Shown one piece after another: positions 53,445 to 59,932 of a stretch of 64,000 bases of DNA. The position numbers were made by a program, and so were the translations under genes. The notes beneath the pieces are model-generated. The model saw only the letters and a program-made list of their open reading frames with translations, searched no databases and had not been told where the DNA came from. The stretch covers positions 54,128 to 118,127 of the forward strand of contig JBOEGY010000010.1 in NCBI GenBank assembly GCA_050633665.1, written 5' to 3'. Origin of the DNA: JAUIAI01 sp050633665. GTDB taxonomy: Bacteria > Pseudomonadota > Gammaproteobacteria > Burkholderiales > Burkholderiaceae_E. The stretch's first letter is position 1, and each line of letters opens with the position of its first letter.

Positions 53445-53813
53445 GCGGGTGATACGCAGGTGTATCGATCACCCACACAGCGCCCGATCCTGCCGATCGG
53501 GCGCTGTTGATCCCGCCGCTCACCAAGCGGCGTCTCGGCCTGGACGAAGAACGGTCATGGATCATCACCAACGACCTGAATCGCTTTACCTGGCGCGGCC
53601 CGGATGTTCGACCAACGCCCCAAGGGGCGTCTACCTACGGGCATTTGCCCCCCCGGTTTAACCAAAGCTGCGCTTGATGGCATCCGAGAACATGCCCGCG
53701 ACCGCGCGCTCAGGATAACGGAGCGCGATGATCCCGAACTAAACGAGCGCATTCGCCAGCACCGAGAAAGTCTCAAGGGCAGAAACTCGCCGCCGCGCGA
53801 TCCTGATCGATGA
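53445..53813 (+). pseudogene. PemK/MazF-like toxin gene, decapitated and frameshifted
   Basis: Two frames together give a family-like protein: first PADRALLIPPLTKRRLGLDE ... SWIITNDLNRFTWRGPDV, then after a switch GLTKAALDGIREHARDRALR. The frames meet in a run of seven C at 53648-53654; with six C the reading would be continuous (YGHLPPGLTKAAL). The expected N-terminal 50 residues and start codon are also missing. It lies directly before brnA. Confidence 0.65.
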
Positions 53814-53826
53814 AAGGCAAGACGCT

Positions 53827-54132
53827 ATGAAAGAGAAAACTACGAGCAAGCAACCGAATGAGGGTCTGAGCGAAAGCCGAACCGATTGGAAGCGGCTGCG
53901 CGAGATGCGCGACGAGGATATCGACTGCGGTGATATCGCCGAGCTCGGCGCGGCGTTTTGGGAAAACGCGGTTGTCGTTGACCGCCAGGAAAAGGAGCGG
54001 ATCAGCGCGCGCTTTGATGCGGACATCCTGGAATTTTTCCGCCGCCAGGGCAAGGATTACCAGACGCGCATGAATGCCGTGCTTCGCAGCTATATGGAAG
54101 CTCAGAAGAGCAAGGATGGTTCCAACCCGTAG
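53827..54132 (+). CDS. brnA: BrnA-type antitoxin
   Basis: A 101-aa protein with the BrnA pattern WKRLREMRDEDIDCGDIAEL near residue 21 and the ribbon-helix-helix part ISARFDADILEFFRRQG and YQTRMNAVLRSYMEA at the end. BrnA normally neutralises the RNase BrnT, encoded just upstream; no brnT is present here. AAGG lies 9 bases before the ATG. Confidence 0.85.
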   Translation: MKEKTTSKQPNEGLSESRTDWKRLREMRDEDIDCGDIAELGAAFWENAVVVDRQEKERISARFDADILEFFRRQGKDYQTRMNAVLRSYMEAQKSKDGSNP

Positions 54133-54268
54133 CGGTCCCGAGAGGCCGAAAGGGCAGGCTGTTTCTTCGTTTGAAGCGCAGTGGGCGGGTCAGCCGACAT
54201 GGCTGGATCAACACTTGTTCACGGTGTCCGAAGACCAGTCAGGCGTCGTGGGCCGGATCTGGCCCTGA
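54116..54268 (+). CDS. Possible 50-aa protein overlapping brnA end
   Basis: ATG 54116 in another frame gives MVPTRSGPERPKGQ ... SFEAQWAGQPTWLDQHLF, ending VGRIWP. It reads like a natural protein end but may be the tail of a lost gene. No family recognised. Confidence 0.3.
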   Translation: MVPTRSGPERPKGQAVSSFEAQWAGQPTWLDQHLFTVSEDQSGVVGRIWP

Positions 54269-54273
54269 TGTCA

Positions 54274-54300
54274 CGCCAGCGGACTCATAATCCGTTGGCG
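54274..54300 (+). other. tRNA-like hairpin with CAT anticodon loop
   Basis: A 10-bp stem (one G-U pair) CGCCAGCGGA / TCCGTTGGCG closes the 7-base loop CTCATAA, exactly an anticodon loop with CAT. A T-loop-like GTTCGAGTCC follows at 54319. D-arm and acceptor cannot be built, so it is a tRNA-derived remnant rather than a working tRNA. Confidence 0.55.
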
Positions 54301-54439
54301 GCCGAGAGCAGGGCAGGCGTTCGAGTCCTTTTTTGGCACTAAGTTTTCCTGGTGGGAGCAGGGGGCGAATTCCGTGCTCCTTCTCACACATTATGAAGTT
54401 TCGAACAACCTTAGCGATTTGGAGTTTGTCTAGTTCGTC

Positions 54440-54467
54440 TTGACTTTTTTGTACGAATCAATATAAC
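54440..54467 (+). promoter_or_regulatory. Strong sigma-70 promoter before the NYN gene
   Basis: TTGACT (54440-54445) and TATAAC (54462-54467) with a 16-base spacer; start point about 54474. Confidence 0.7.
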
Positions 54468-54503
54468 CTGGGCTATACCGTTCCTTAGTGAAGTTGTCTG
54501 ACA

Positions 54504-55253
54504 ATGGATCTAAGGAAGAAAAAACCGCCCCACGGCGGTTTTTTCATTTCTAGCGCAAAAAGCATTGATGTGGCCGACAAGATAAGAACAATTGTCTACG
54601 TAGATGGCTTCAATCTTTATTTCGGATGCCTCAAATCCAATAAAGCTCGTCGCTGGTTAGACATTCAGAAGCTTTTTAACAGGCTCTGCCACGAAAACGA
54701 CCCGCTTTCTGACGTTGTGGAGATCAAGTACTTCACAGCACCCATCAAGTCCAAGCTTTCTCCGCGAGGAGCGGTCTCGTCTGAAGCTCAAAGCATCTAT
54801 CTTCGGGCGCTGGAGAAACATTGCCAGAGACTAACGGTCGTATTGGGTCACTATCAAATCGTGCGCAATACGCTGTTGCTTGATCAGAGTCCGATCAATT
54901 TTGATCAGAAAGTGGCGGTTATTCGTCCGGAAGAAAAGCAAACTGACGTCAACATTGCCGTCCATATGCTGTGTGATGCCGCCGAAGAATTGTGTGATCA
55001 ACAAGTGCTGGTGACGAATGACACGGACTGCGTGCCGATCCTAAAAGCAATCAGAGAAAAGTATCCATCGATTCGACTAGGGGTTATCGCGCCCTTGCCA
55101 GACGGAGAAAAAGAACGTCGGCCAAGCGCAGAGCTAGTCCATTTGTCAGACTGGTCGCGCAATAGTTTTCGCGATGAAGAACTTAGGGATAGTCAACTGC
55201 CCGATATCGTTAAAACGAAAAAGCGCTATTTGCGAAAACCATCTCATTGGTAA
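54504..55253 (+). CDS. NYN-domain (PIN-like) ribonuclease family protein
   Basis: A NYN-domain protein with the acidic-site motifs VYVDGFNLYFG near residue 31, KQTDVNIAVHML near 152 and VLVTNDTDCVPIL near 170, typical of predicted metal-dependent RNases. Read from ATG 54504 it is 249 aa, but its first 15 codons lie in an intrinsic terminator; GTG 54570 (MADKIRTIVYVDGF) would start just before the domain and may be the true start. No partner antitoxin is recognised. Confidence 0.83.
   Translation: MDLRKKKPPHGGFFISSAKSIDVADKIRTIVYVDGFNLYFGCLKSNKARRWLDIQKLFNRLCHENDPLSDVVEIKYFTAPIKSKLSPRGAVSSEAQSIYLRALEKHCQRLTVVLGHYQIVRNTLLLDQSPINFDQKVAVIRPEEKQTDVNIAVHMLCDAAEELCDQQVLVTNDTDCVPILKAIREKYPSIRLGVIAPLPDGEKERRPSAELVHLSDWSRNSFRDEELRDSQLPDIVKTKKRYLRKPSHW
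54518..54545. terminator. Intrinsic terminator/attenuator in the NYN leader
   Basis: CCGCC-CCAC-GGCGG stem with A-run before and six T after, usable on both strands. It lies about 45 bases after the predicted start of transcription and inside the first codons of the NYN frame. Confidence 0.8.
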
Positions 55254-55281
55254 TTCGTTCAAACAGCTAATACCAAGAGCA

Positions 55282-55311
55282 CAGGGGTTCGGATTCCCTA
55301 CGGGACGCCAC
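55282..55311 (+). repeat. tRNA-Glu 3'-end direct repeat, copy 1 (att-like)
   Basis: Thirty bases (ACAGGGGTTCGGATTCCC ... GGGACGCCA) equal the T-arm, acceptor 3' strand and CCA of tRNA-Glu. The second copy at 56798-56827 matches at 29 of 30 positions. Confidence 0.88.
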
Positions 55312-55406
55312 GACCACCGGAATCACAACCCGGGGCTCTAAACCCCACAATTGAGGGTTTGTGGGTTATGGATTCGTCTGTTATCTGCATCGGCAAGAGA
55401 ACAAAC

Positions 55407-55814
55407 ATGATCAAAAAACGTTTACCGACACCGGGCAGTGATGCTGAAGCCGAGTATGACCGGATGGTGCTGCTGATGAACGGGCTCATCGACCGGGTAG
55501 GGGATGACGAGACGCATCCCCTGGCGGGGTTGCTGGATCTGGTCGGTGCGCTGGTCTCGAGTTTGGAGGGCGGGCAGGCCATGCCATCAAAGCAGGGGGT
55601 CAGCTCTGCTGAGGCGGCCTATTTTTTGAATGTTTCGCTGGCCTTTGTGATCAAGGAGATCTCTGCTGGTCGGCTACCCCATCGGATGGCAGGCGACACC
55701 CAGTGCATTGCGTTTGAAGATTTGCTTGTCTATGAGAAAAAGATGCGCGCGCAGCAAAGCGAAGCGCTTGATCGCCTGGCGGAAGAGTCCCAAAGACTGA
55801 GCCTGGATTACTGA
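55407..55814 (+). CDS. Excisionase-type HTH antitoxin, orphan
   Basis: A 135-aa protein with a C-terminal HTH of the excisionase type (SSAEAAYFLNVSLAFVIKEI near residue 66, then AFEDLLVYEKKMRAQQ). Such proteins are the antitoxin partners of PIN-domain toxins. No toxin gene follows: the 105 bp downstream lead straight to mqsR. ATG 55407 has AAGAG 7 bases upstream and is preferred to an earlier TTG. Confidence 0.75.
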   Translation: MIKKRLPTPGSDAEAEYDRMVLLMNGLIDRVGDDETHPLAGLLDLVGALVSSLEGGQAMPSKQGVSSAEAAYFLNVSLAFVIKEISAGRLPHRMAGDTQCIAFEDLLVYEKKMRAQQSEALDRLAEESQRLSLDY

Positions 55815-55890
55815 CTCAACCGAGTGACGCCGAGCCGCCATTGGCGGCACATGACCTCCAACGGAGAGGCTTCAATTAACCTACTTGCTA

Positions 55891-55915
55891 AATATTAACC
55901 TAGTAGGTTAATATT
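55891..55915. promoter_or_regulatory. MqsA operator upstream of mqsRA
   Basis: A perfect palindrome with two 12-base arms around a central G, containing AACCT-AGT-AGGTT (55897-55909), the documented MqsA recognition pattern AACCT-N2-4-AGGTT. A further half-site AACCT lies at 55878. It ends just before the mqsR start and allows autorepression. Confidence 0.88.
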
Positions 55916-55919
55916 GGTG

Positions 55920-56216
55920 ATGGATAAAGGGACGCCTCACTGCAAACTGTCCGTGGTCAAAGCGCTTGTCGAGCAGGGCAAGGTCAGAACCACATCCAGT
56001 GCTTTGCGCGGAGCGGCCCAACTCGACCTAAGTTTTGCGGACATGCTCGAAGTGGTCTTGGCTCTGGAGAGGGCTGATTTCCACAAGAGCATGACCACCT
56101 ACGCTGATCACCGGGTTTGGCAGGATGTCTACCGGCCCGTGACTGCTGCTGGCCCGGTCTACCTGAAACTGACCGTGATCGAGGATGTTTTGATCGTGTC
56201 GTTCAAGGAGTTATGA
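55920..56216 (+). CDS. mqsR: MqsR toxin (mRNA interferase)
   Basis: A 98-aa RelE-fold toxin that cleaves mRNA at GCU. It matches E. coli MqsR along its length: MDKGTPHCKLSVVKALVEQG, KSMTTYADHRVWQDVYRP and the C-terminal VYLKLTVIEDVLIVSFKE. ATG 55920 gives the same N-terminus. Stop overlaps the mqsA reading (ATGA). Confidence 0.95.
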   Translation: MDKGTPHCKLSVVKALVEQGKVRTTSSALRGAAQLDLSFADMLEVVLALERADFHKSMTTYADHRVWQDVYRPVTAAGPVYLKLTVIEDVLIVSFKEL

Positions 56217-56218
56217 AG

Positions 56219-56617
56219 ATGCAATGCCCAAACTGTGGTGGCGCCGAATTAGTGCACGAGACGCGTGATATGCCGTACACCTACAAAGGTGAGGTGACCT
56301 TGTTGCAGGCCACGGGAGATTTTTGTCCGGCGTGCGAGGAGGGCGTTTTCGAGCCGGCGGAGTCGCAGCGTTTAAGTGATGAGATGCTTGCCTTTAACCG
56401 GCAGGTCAACGCGACCGAAGTGGACCCGCTTTTCATCGCAGGCGTTCGAAAAAAGCTGGCGCTGGATCAGCGTGAGGCCGCCGAGATTTTCGGCGGTGGT
56501 GTGAATGCTTTTTCTCGCTACGAGACTGGTAAGACTCGCCCACCGGTGGCGTTGATGAAATTGCTCAAAGTGCTTGAGAAGCATCCGGAACTGCTGGAAG
56601 AGGTGAGGGCGGGTTAG
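56219..56617 (+). CDS. mqsA: MqsA antitoxin/regulator
   Basis: A 132-aa antitoxin: N-terminal zinc domain with CPNCGG and CPACEEG, C-terminal HTH with EAAEIFGGGVNAFSRYE near residue 80 that recognises the operator described above. ATG 56219 has AAGGAG at 8 bases; an ATG at 56213 would be too close to it. Neutralises MqsR and represses the operon. Confidence 0.95.
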   Translation: MQCPNCGGAELVHETRDMPYTYKGEVTLLQATGDFCPACEEGVFEPAESQRLSDEMLAFNRQVNATEVDPLFIAGVRKKLALDQREAAEIFGGGVNAFSRYETGKTRPPVALMKLLKVLEKHPELLEEVRAG

Positions 56618-56630
56618 CTTTGAAGAGCAC

Positions 56631-56725
56631 GCATGACGCAACGGACTTAAAATTCGTTTCGTGTCTTGATCGAACTCGCGACCCCCTGGTTCGTAGCCAG
56701 GTACTCTATCCAACTGACTCAAATG
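56631..56725. other. Composite tRNA remnants: Leu(TAA)-like and Arg(ACG)-like
   Basis: On the plus strand, ACGGA-CTTAAAA-TTCGT (56641-56657) is an anticodon arm with TAA. On the minus strand, CCTGG-CTACGAA-CCAGG (56685-56701) is a perfect anticodon arm with ACG, with a D-loop-like GTTGGATAGAGTA and a T-loop GTTCGATC in order. Acceptor and T stems do not pair. These are tRNA fragments, not functional genes. Confidence 0.6.
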
Positions 56726-56751
56726 CTGTAGCCTTTAAAGACCTTAGCATG

Positions 56752-56827
56752 GTGCCAATCATTTAGAGGTCTGGGACACCACCCTTTCACGGTGGGTACA
56801 GGGGTTCGAATTCCCTACGGGACGCCA
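56752..56827 (+). tRNA. tRNA-Glu(TTC)-like, probably degenerate
   Basis: Anticodon arm CCACC-CTTTCAC-GGTGG (TTC), T-arm AGGGG-TTCGAAT-TCCCT and encoded CCA are intact, and the D-loop AGAGGTCTGGGACA is typical. The 5' acceptor GTGCCAA pairs with only four of seven bases of ACGGGAC, and the D-stem is weak. The 3' 30 bases are the second copy of the att-like repeat. Likely a remnant left by integration. Confidence 0.6.
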
Positions 56828-56839
56828 TCTCAGTTGAGA

Positions 56840-57349
56840 CTATTCGGGCGATATCGGCTGCAAACTAAAAATAGCGAGATTGGATCCGATAATCGTCAAC
56901 ACCTTTGGATCGGTGTCACTGACAGACCAGGTTGCGCCGGGTTCGAAGAAAAGCTGATGAAATTGGCGCATGGCCGCCAACGATTCGTCAGAGCGACCAA
57001 TGGCAACAGTGGGCAGCGGGTAGTTTCGATGAATAATTTTGTCCTCCAGAAACGAAACAGCGGCCTGCGCACCAGGGGCAAATGCAATGGAGTAAGCGCC
57101 GCTGCCGTGAGGTGATTCGTAAAAGGCGATTCGCGGAGCCTGATCCTGAGTGATGAACTGAGTGGTGGGTTCCAAGGGCGTGCCTGACGCATCCTTGGCG
57201 TCAGTCATGACCCAGGTCGTTTGAGCTAATTCGGGACTCGGTTTGACGCCAGCGGGTGAATCGTCGGCGCAACTGGCTAAGAAATTGAGCCCAATAATCA
57301 GTGCGGCGATTGAATAGGCAGAATGACAAAGTAGAGGCGACTTAAACAT
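56840..57349 (-). CDS. Putative lipoprotein
   Basis: A 169-aa protein with a lipoprotein signal (LIIGLNFLASC, Cys at residue 27) and a beta-rich mature part (TTWVMTDAKDASG, AYSIAFAPGAQ) that resembles META/HslJ-like small domains. Palindromes lie at and upstream of its start codon. Confidence 0.65.
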   Translation of the reverse strand: MFKSPLLCHSAYSIAALIIGLNFLASCADDSPAGVKPSPELAQTTWVMTDAKDASGTPLEPTTQFITQDQAPRIAFYESPHGSGAYSIAFAPGAQAAVSFLEDKIIHRNYPLPTVAIGRSDESLAAMRQFHQLFFEPGATWSVSDTDPKVLTIIGSNLAIFSLQPISPE

Positions 57350-57361
57350 AAGCGTGCTTAT
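57348..57361. promoter_or_regulatory. Palindrome at lipoprotein start
   Basis: ATAAGC-GT-GCTTAT overlaps the start codon; the core TAAGCG(T/C)GCTTA recurs at 57421-57434 as the perfect TTAAGCGCGCTTAA. The pair may be operator sites for the lipoprotein gene. Confidence 0.45.
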
Positions 57362-57420
57362 ATTTCTCTCTGGAAAGACGCGTTGGAAGACGAATTTATT
57401 TTGGTCTAAAAACTCGAAAG

Positions 57421-57434
57421 TTAAGCGCGCTTAA
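57421..57434. promoter_or_regulatory. Perfect 14-bp palindrome upstream of lipoprotein gene
   Basis: TTAAGCGCGCTTAA, second copy of the TAAGCGNGCTTA motif, 73 bp from the first. Confidence 0.45.
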
Positions 57435-57604
57435 CTGCCTGCGCTGTGCCAAAACGCCCGCCAGTGCGAGTCACCTAAAAAGGGCGGTTTGATTCGATGC
57501 GCACAAAAATCGATCGGGGCGAACAGGACGCACGAGCTGTTTGCTGCGTGATCTTAGCGAATAACGGTGACGATCAAAATGAGTTTGCTCAAGCGTCGGT
57601 TCCA

Positions 57605-58121
57605 GGGATGGCAGCCGTGAGGCTGGCGGCCAGGGGCCGGCGATTAGGCAGGCGAACTCGAACCGAGCCTGTCACTGCAGCGATGCAATCGCGGTAGTGA
57701 CAGGCGCAAAAACGCGCCCTAGGGTCCGACGATACTGCATCTGGTCACAAGATATTCGGATGCCAAACGAGTGACGGGCAAATATTCGGTGCTAATCTGA
57801 GCGCTCACATACATCACGAAAATGAATAGGCGTCGCAAGCAAAACTTGCACGGGGTAGCGTCCCCAGCGCCCTTTTGTTGGAGCGATTATTTGAAGATCC
57901 TTTAAGAGGATCGTAGCGGTGTCCACCGCTTTCCACCGGGGCAACAGCTTCAGTGGGGAGCCGTTGTCTGCATTTTTTTCACCGAGGTGTGTCTGAAGCG
58001 ATTCGGATATTCGCGGACAACAGGAGGATTATTGCGCCGCCTTCGAGCGGCATAACCGCTGTTTCTTTAATTCCCTTTCACGGGTTCAAGTGTCGGCCCT
58101 GGGAGGGGGACCGATGACACT
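57605..58121. other. Non-coding hairpin array upstream of the recombinase
   Basis: The 1.26-kb gap 57350-58606 has no convincing gene but at least nine perfect hairpins: CAGCC/GGCTG near 57611; a long 10-bp GCCTGTCACT/AGTGACAGGC (57667-57705) with an inner GCGAT/ATCGC; GCAAG/CTTGC (57835-57849) and GGGG/CCCC (57852-57865) enclosed by GGCG/CGCC as a three-way junction; GATCCT/AGGATC (57896-57912); AGCGGT/ACCGCT (57915-57930); GCCGC/GCGGC and AGCGG/CCGCT (58036-58060) that compete for the same bases; and AGTGTCGG with CCGAT-GACACT (58089-58121). Short repeats ATATTCGG occur at 57752 and 57782. Confidence 0.6.
57829..57980 (+). ncRNA. Candidate structured small RNA
   Basis: Within the hairpin array, the three-way junction (57829-57871), two further hairpins and a run of seven T (57973-57979) would make a compact RNA of about 150 nt. 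No known RNA family is recognised and no promoter is certain. Confidence 0.35.
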
Positions 58122-58167
58122 GTGACCTCAAGTGCAAAGGAGAGAAGTGGCATAACGATCAGGTGGT

Positions 58168-58278
58168 ATGACTGGTCAGCTCCGGCGGGAGTTCGGTGCC
58201 CAAATAACAGTAGGCATTTCAGACGATGGTGACTTTGTTGCCCCGTCAGCCGAGAAACGTAAGCCGAAAAATGAATGA
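58168..58278 (+). CDS. Possible 36-aa ORF
   Basis: ATG 58168 reads MTGQLRREFGAQITVGISDD, ending in a basic tail KRKPKNE. AGGTGG lies very close to the start. May be a leader or chance frame between the hairpin array and the recombinase. Confidence 0.25.
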   Translation: MTGQLRREFGAQITVGISDDGDFVAPSAEKRKPKNE

Positions 58279-58606
58279 CCCATGGCCAACCGGCGACGTC
58301 ATTCTGCTCAATGTTGAGCCCCTAAAACGCTGTAGTCCTTGCGTGCTTGCACGAATCCACGAAGCCAAGCTTCTGGATTGGCTAAATACACTAACCAACC
58401 GGTTTCGACTTAGACACTCGACGGCTTAAAGCGGTACCCCAGGCAGTCCCAACTGGGCAGTAGGGCAGGGCGGTACAAGAGCAGTAAAGCGGGTGGGGTG
58501 CGATGTGGCAATGGACGGGTTCAAATCGTTTGGCCTGAAAAATCGTCGTGGCACCTAGCCTCTGATTGGCCTCTGGAGAGGATCACAGGGGGAGGGAAAA
58601 AAGACG

Positions 58607-59470
58607 ATGCGACAACTGAATTATGAGCTGAGTCGCCTGGTGCGAACGCACCGGGAGGGCTCGTTTTCGACTCAGGCGGCGCGGTCCCGGATTCTTTCCC
58701 AGTGTGCCGATGAGCTGCACGAGCTCGGCTTCCGAAAACTCGCCTCAACCGGGTTGAAGGTCAAACACGTCGAGGGACTGGTGGCCCACTGGCATCGCCG
58801 AGGGTTGTCCGCCGGCACGATCAAGAACCGGATGGCTCACCTGCGCTGGTGGGCCGGCAAGGTCGGGCGGCCGGGCGTCGTCAGAAAAGACAATGATTCC
58901 TACGGAATCGCCCATCGGCAATACGTGACCAACGTTGATCGCAGTGCGCGGCTGGACGAAAGATTGAACGAGATCCGCGACGATTACACGCGGGTGTCGC
59001 TGCAGCTACAGGCGGCCTTTGGGCTACGCCGGGAAGAGGCGATCAAGTTCCAGCCTAGCTACGCGGACAAGGGCGATCGACTGGTGCTCAAACCCAGCTG
59101 GACCAAGGGCGGCAAGGCCCGGGAAATCCCGATTCGGACCGACGATCAACGCCAGGCGCTAAAAGCCGCTTATGCGTTGGCGGGGCGGGGTTCGCTGATT
59201 CCGCCGAACAAGATGTTCATCGAGCAGCTCAAGGTCTATGAGCGGCGCACGACGCAGGCCGGATTTAGCAAGCTGCATGGGTTGCGGCACGCTTATGCGA
59301 TGCGTCGTTATGAAGAGCTTACAGGCCGAAAACCGTCGGCGCTGGGTGGGCCGAAGCGCTCGAATCTGAGCGACGAAGAGCGAGAAAAAGACGCCGAGGC
59401 AAGGCTGGTTCTGAGCCGTGAGCTGGGGCACGAGCGACTGGAGATCGTGGCGGTTTATGTCGGGAGCTAA
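58607..59470 (+). CDS. Tyrosine recombinase (integrase domain type found in mobile elements)
   Basis: A 287-aa site-specific recombinase. An N-terminal SAM-like DNA-binding domain (LSAGTIKNRMAHLRWWAGK) is followed by the catalytic residues: Arg in FGLRREEAI near 143, His-Leu-Arg in LHGLRHAYAMRR near 225, His in ELGHERLEIV near 276 and Tyr in VAVYVGS at the end. It resembles integrases encoded by plasmids and integrative elements. GGGAGGG precedes the ATG. Confidence 0.87.
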   Translation: MRQLNYELSRLVRTHREGSFSTQAARSRILSQCADELHELGFRKLASTGLKVKHVEGLVAHWHRRGLSAGTIKNRMAHLRWWAGKVGRPGVVRKDNDSYGIAHRQYVTNVDRSARLDERLNEIRDDYTRVSLQLQAAFGLRREEAIKFQPSYADKGDRLVLKPSWTKGGKAREIPIRTDDQRQALKAAYALAGRGSLIPPNKMFIEQLKVYERRTTQAGFSKLHGLRHAYAMRRYEELTGRKPSALGGPKRSNLSDEEREKDAEARLVLSRELGHERLEIVAVYVGS

Positions 59471-59524
59471 GCCGCGAATTTGATTGGTTTATTACCTCTT
59501 TGGGGAAGGCGATCCGGCTTTGAT

Positions 59525-59776
59525 TTATCGCCTCGGCCGGGTGCTATGCAGCACCCGGCCGATACCGCTAATCAGAACAATCACGATGCCCTGTCCAGTC
59601 CAGACATCTGAAAAACAGATACCCCAGCATCGTCGGCTTGAACAACTGGTCGGGGCGCTAATAAATGCGGTGGTGCCCAGGCGTCTTCGTCGGCAACCGC
59701 CATGCTCAGAACCAGAATCGAGACCAACCCAAGGACGCCAGTCAATGGGAACAAGGCGGCCAGGGATTAATAATAG
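59525..59776 (-). pseudogene. EamA/DMT transporter relic
   Basis: Broken reading on the minus strand matches two parts of the transporter at 48610: LAALFPLTGVLGLVSILVLS, then GTTAFIS after a frameshift, and, beyond a deletion of about 70 codons, LGYLFF and GQGIVIVLISGIGRVL ending at a stop (59525). The perfect GC hairpin at 59533-59561 is part of this relic. A degenerate paralogue fragment. Confidence 0.72.
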
Positions 59777-59932
59777 TTAACTTTTTTTCTAGCCCGTTCG
59801 GATGAAGAGATAGGGTTAGTTGCTATCTACACTTCTGGCACACCTTCTGGTTGCGCTGTGCATGAACAAGAAAATTTTAGGTTCGATCGGATTAAGCCGA
59901 TTATTGAGTAATCTATGAATGGGGAGATCATA
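59777..59932. promoter_or_regulatory. Leader of the protease gene
   Basis: AT-rich stretch with two small inverted repeats close to the start: ATCGG-ATTAAG-CCGAT (about 59886-59901) and GATTA-TTGAG-TAATC (about 59900-59914). Possibly operator sites. Confidence 0.35.

Noticed and set aside
55331..55360. Hairpin with CTCTAAA loop resembling a CTA (amber-reading) anticodon arm
   Set aside because: Only four base pairs plus a mismatch, no T-loop or acceptor; also explained by the AAACCC/GGGTTT inverted repeat.
53348..56620. Chromosomal integron cassette array
   Set aside because: Tandem small TA genes are suggestive, but no attC sites (RYYYAAC/GTTRRRY pairs) or integron integrase were seen; tRNA-att repeats explain it better.
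57497..57697. 66-aa plus-strand frame inside the hairpin region
   Set aside because: No motif, Arg-rich, and it ends inside the long palindrome.
59533..59561. Perfect GC hairpin as terminator of the recombinase gene
   Set aside because: No T-run follows, and the sequence is part of the transporter relic's coding end.
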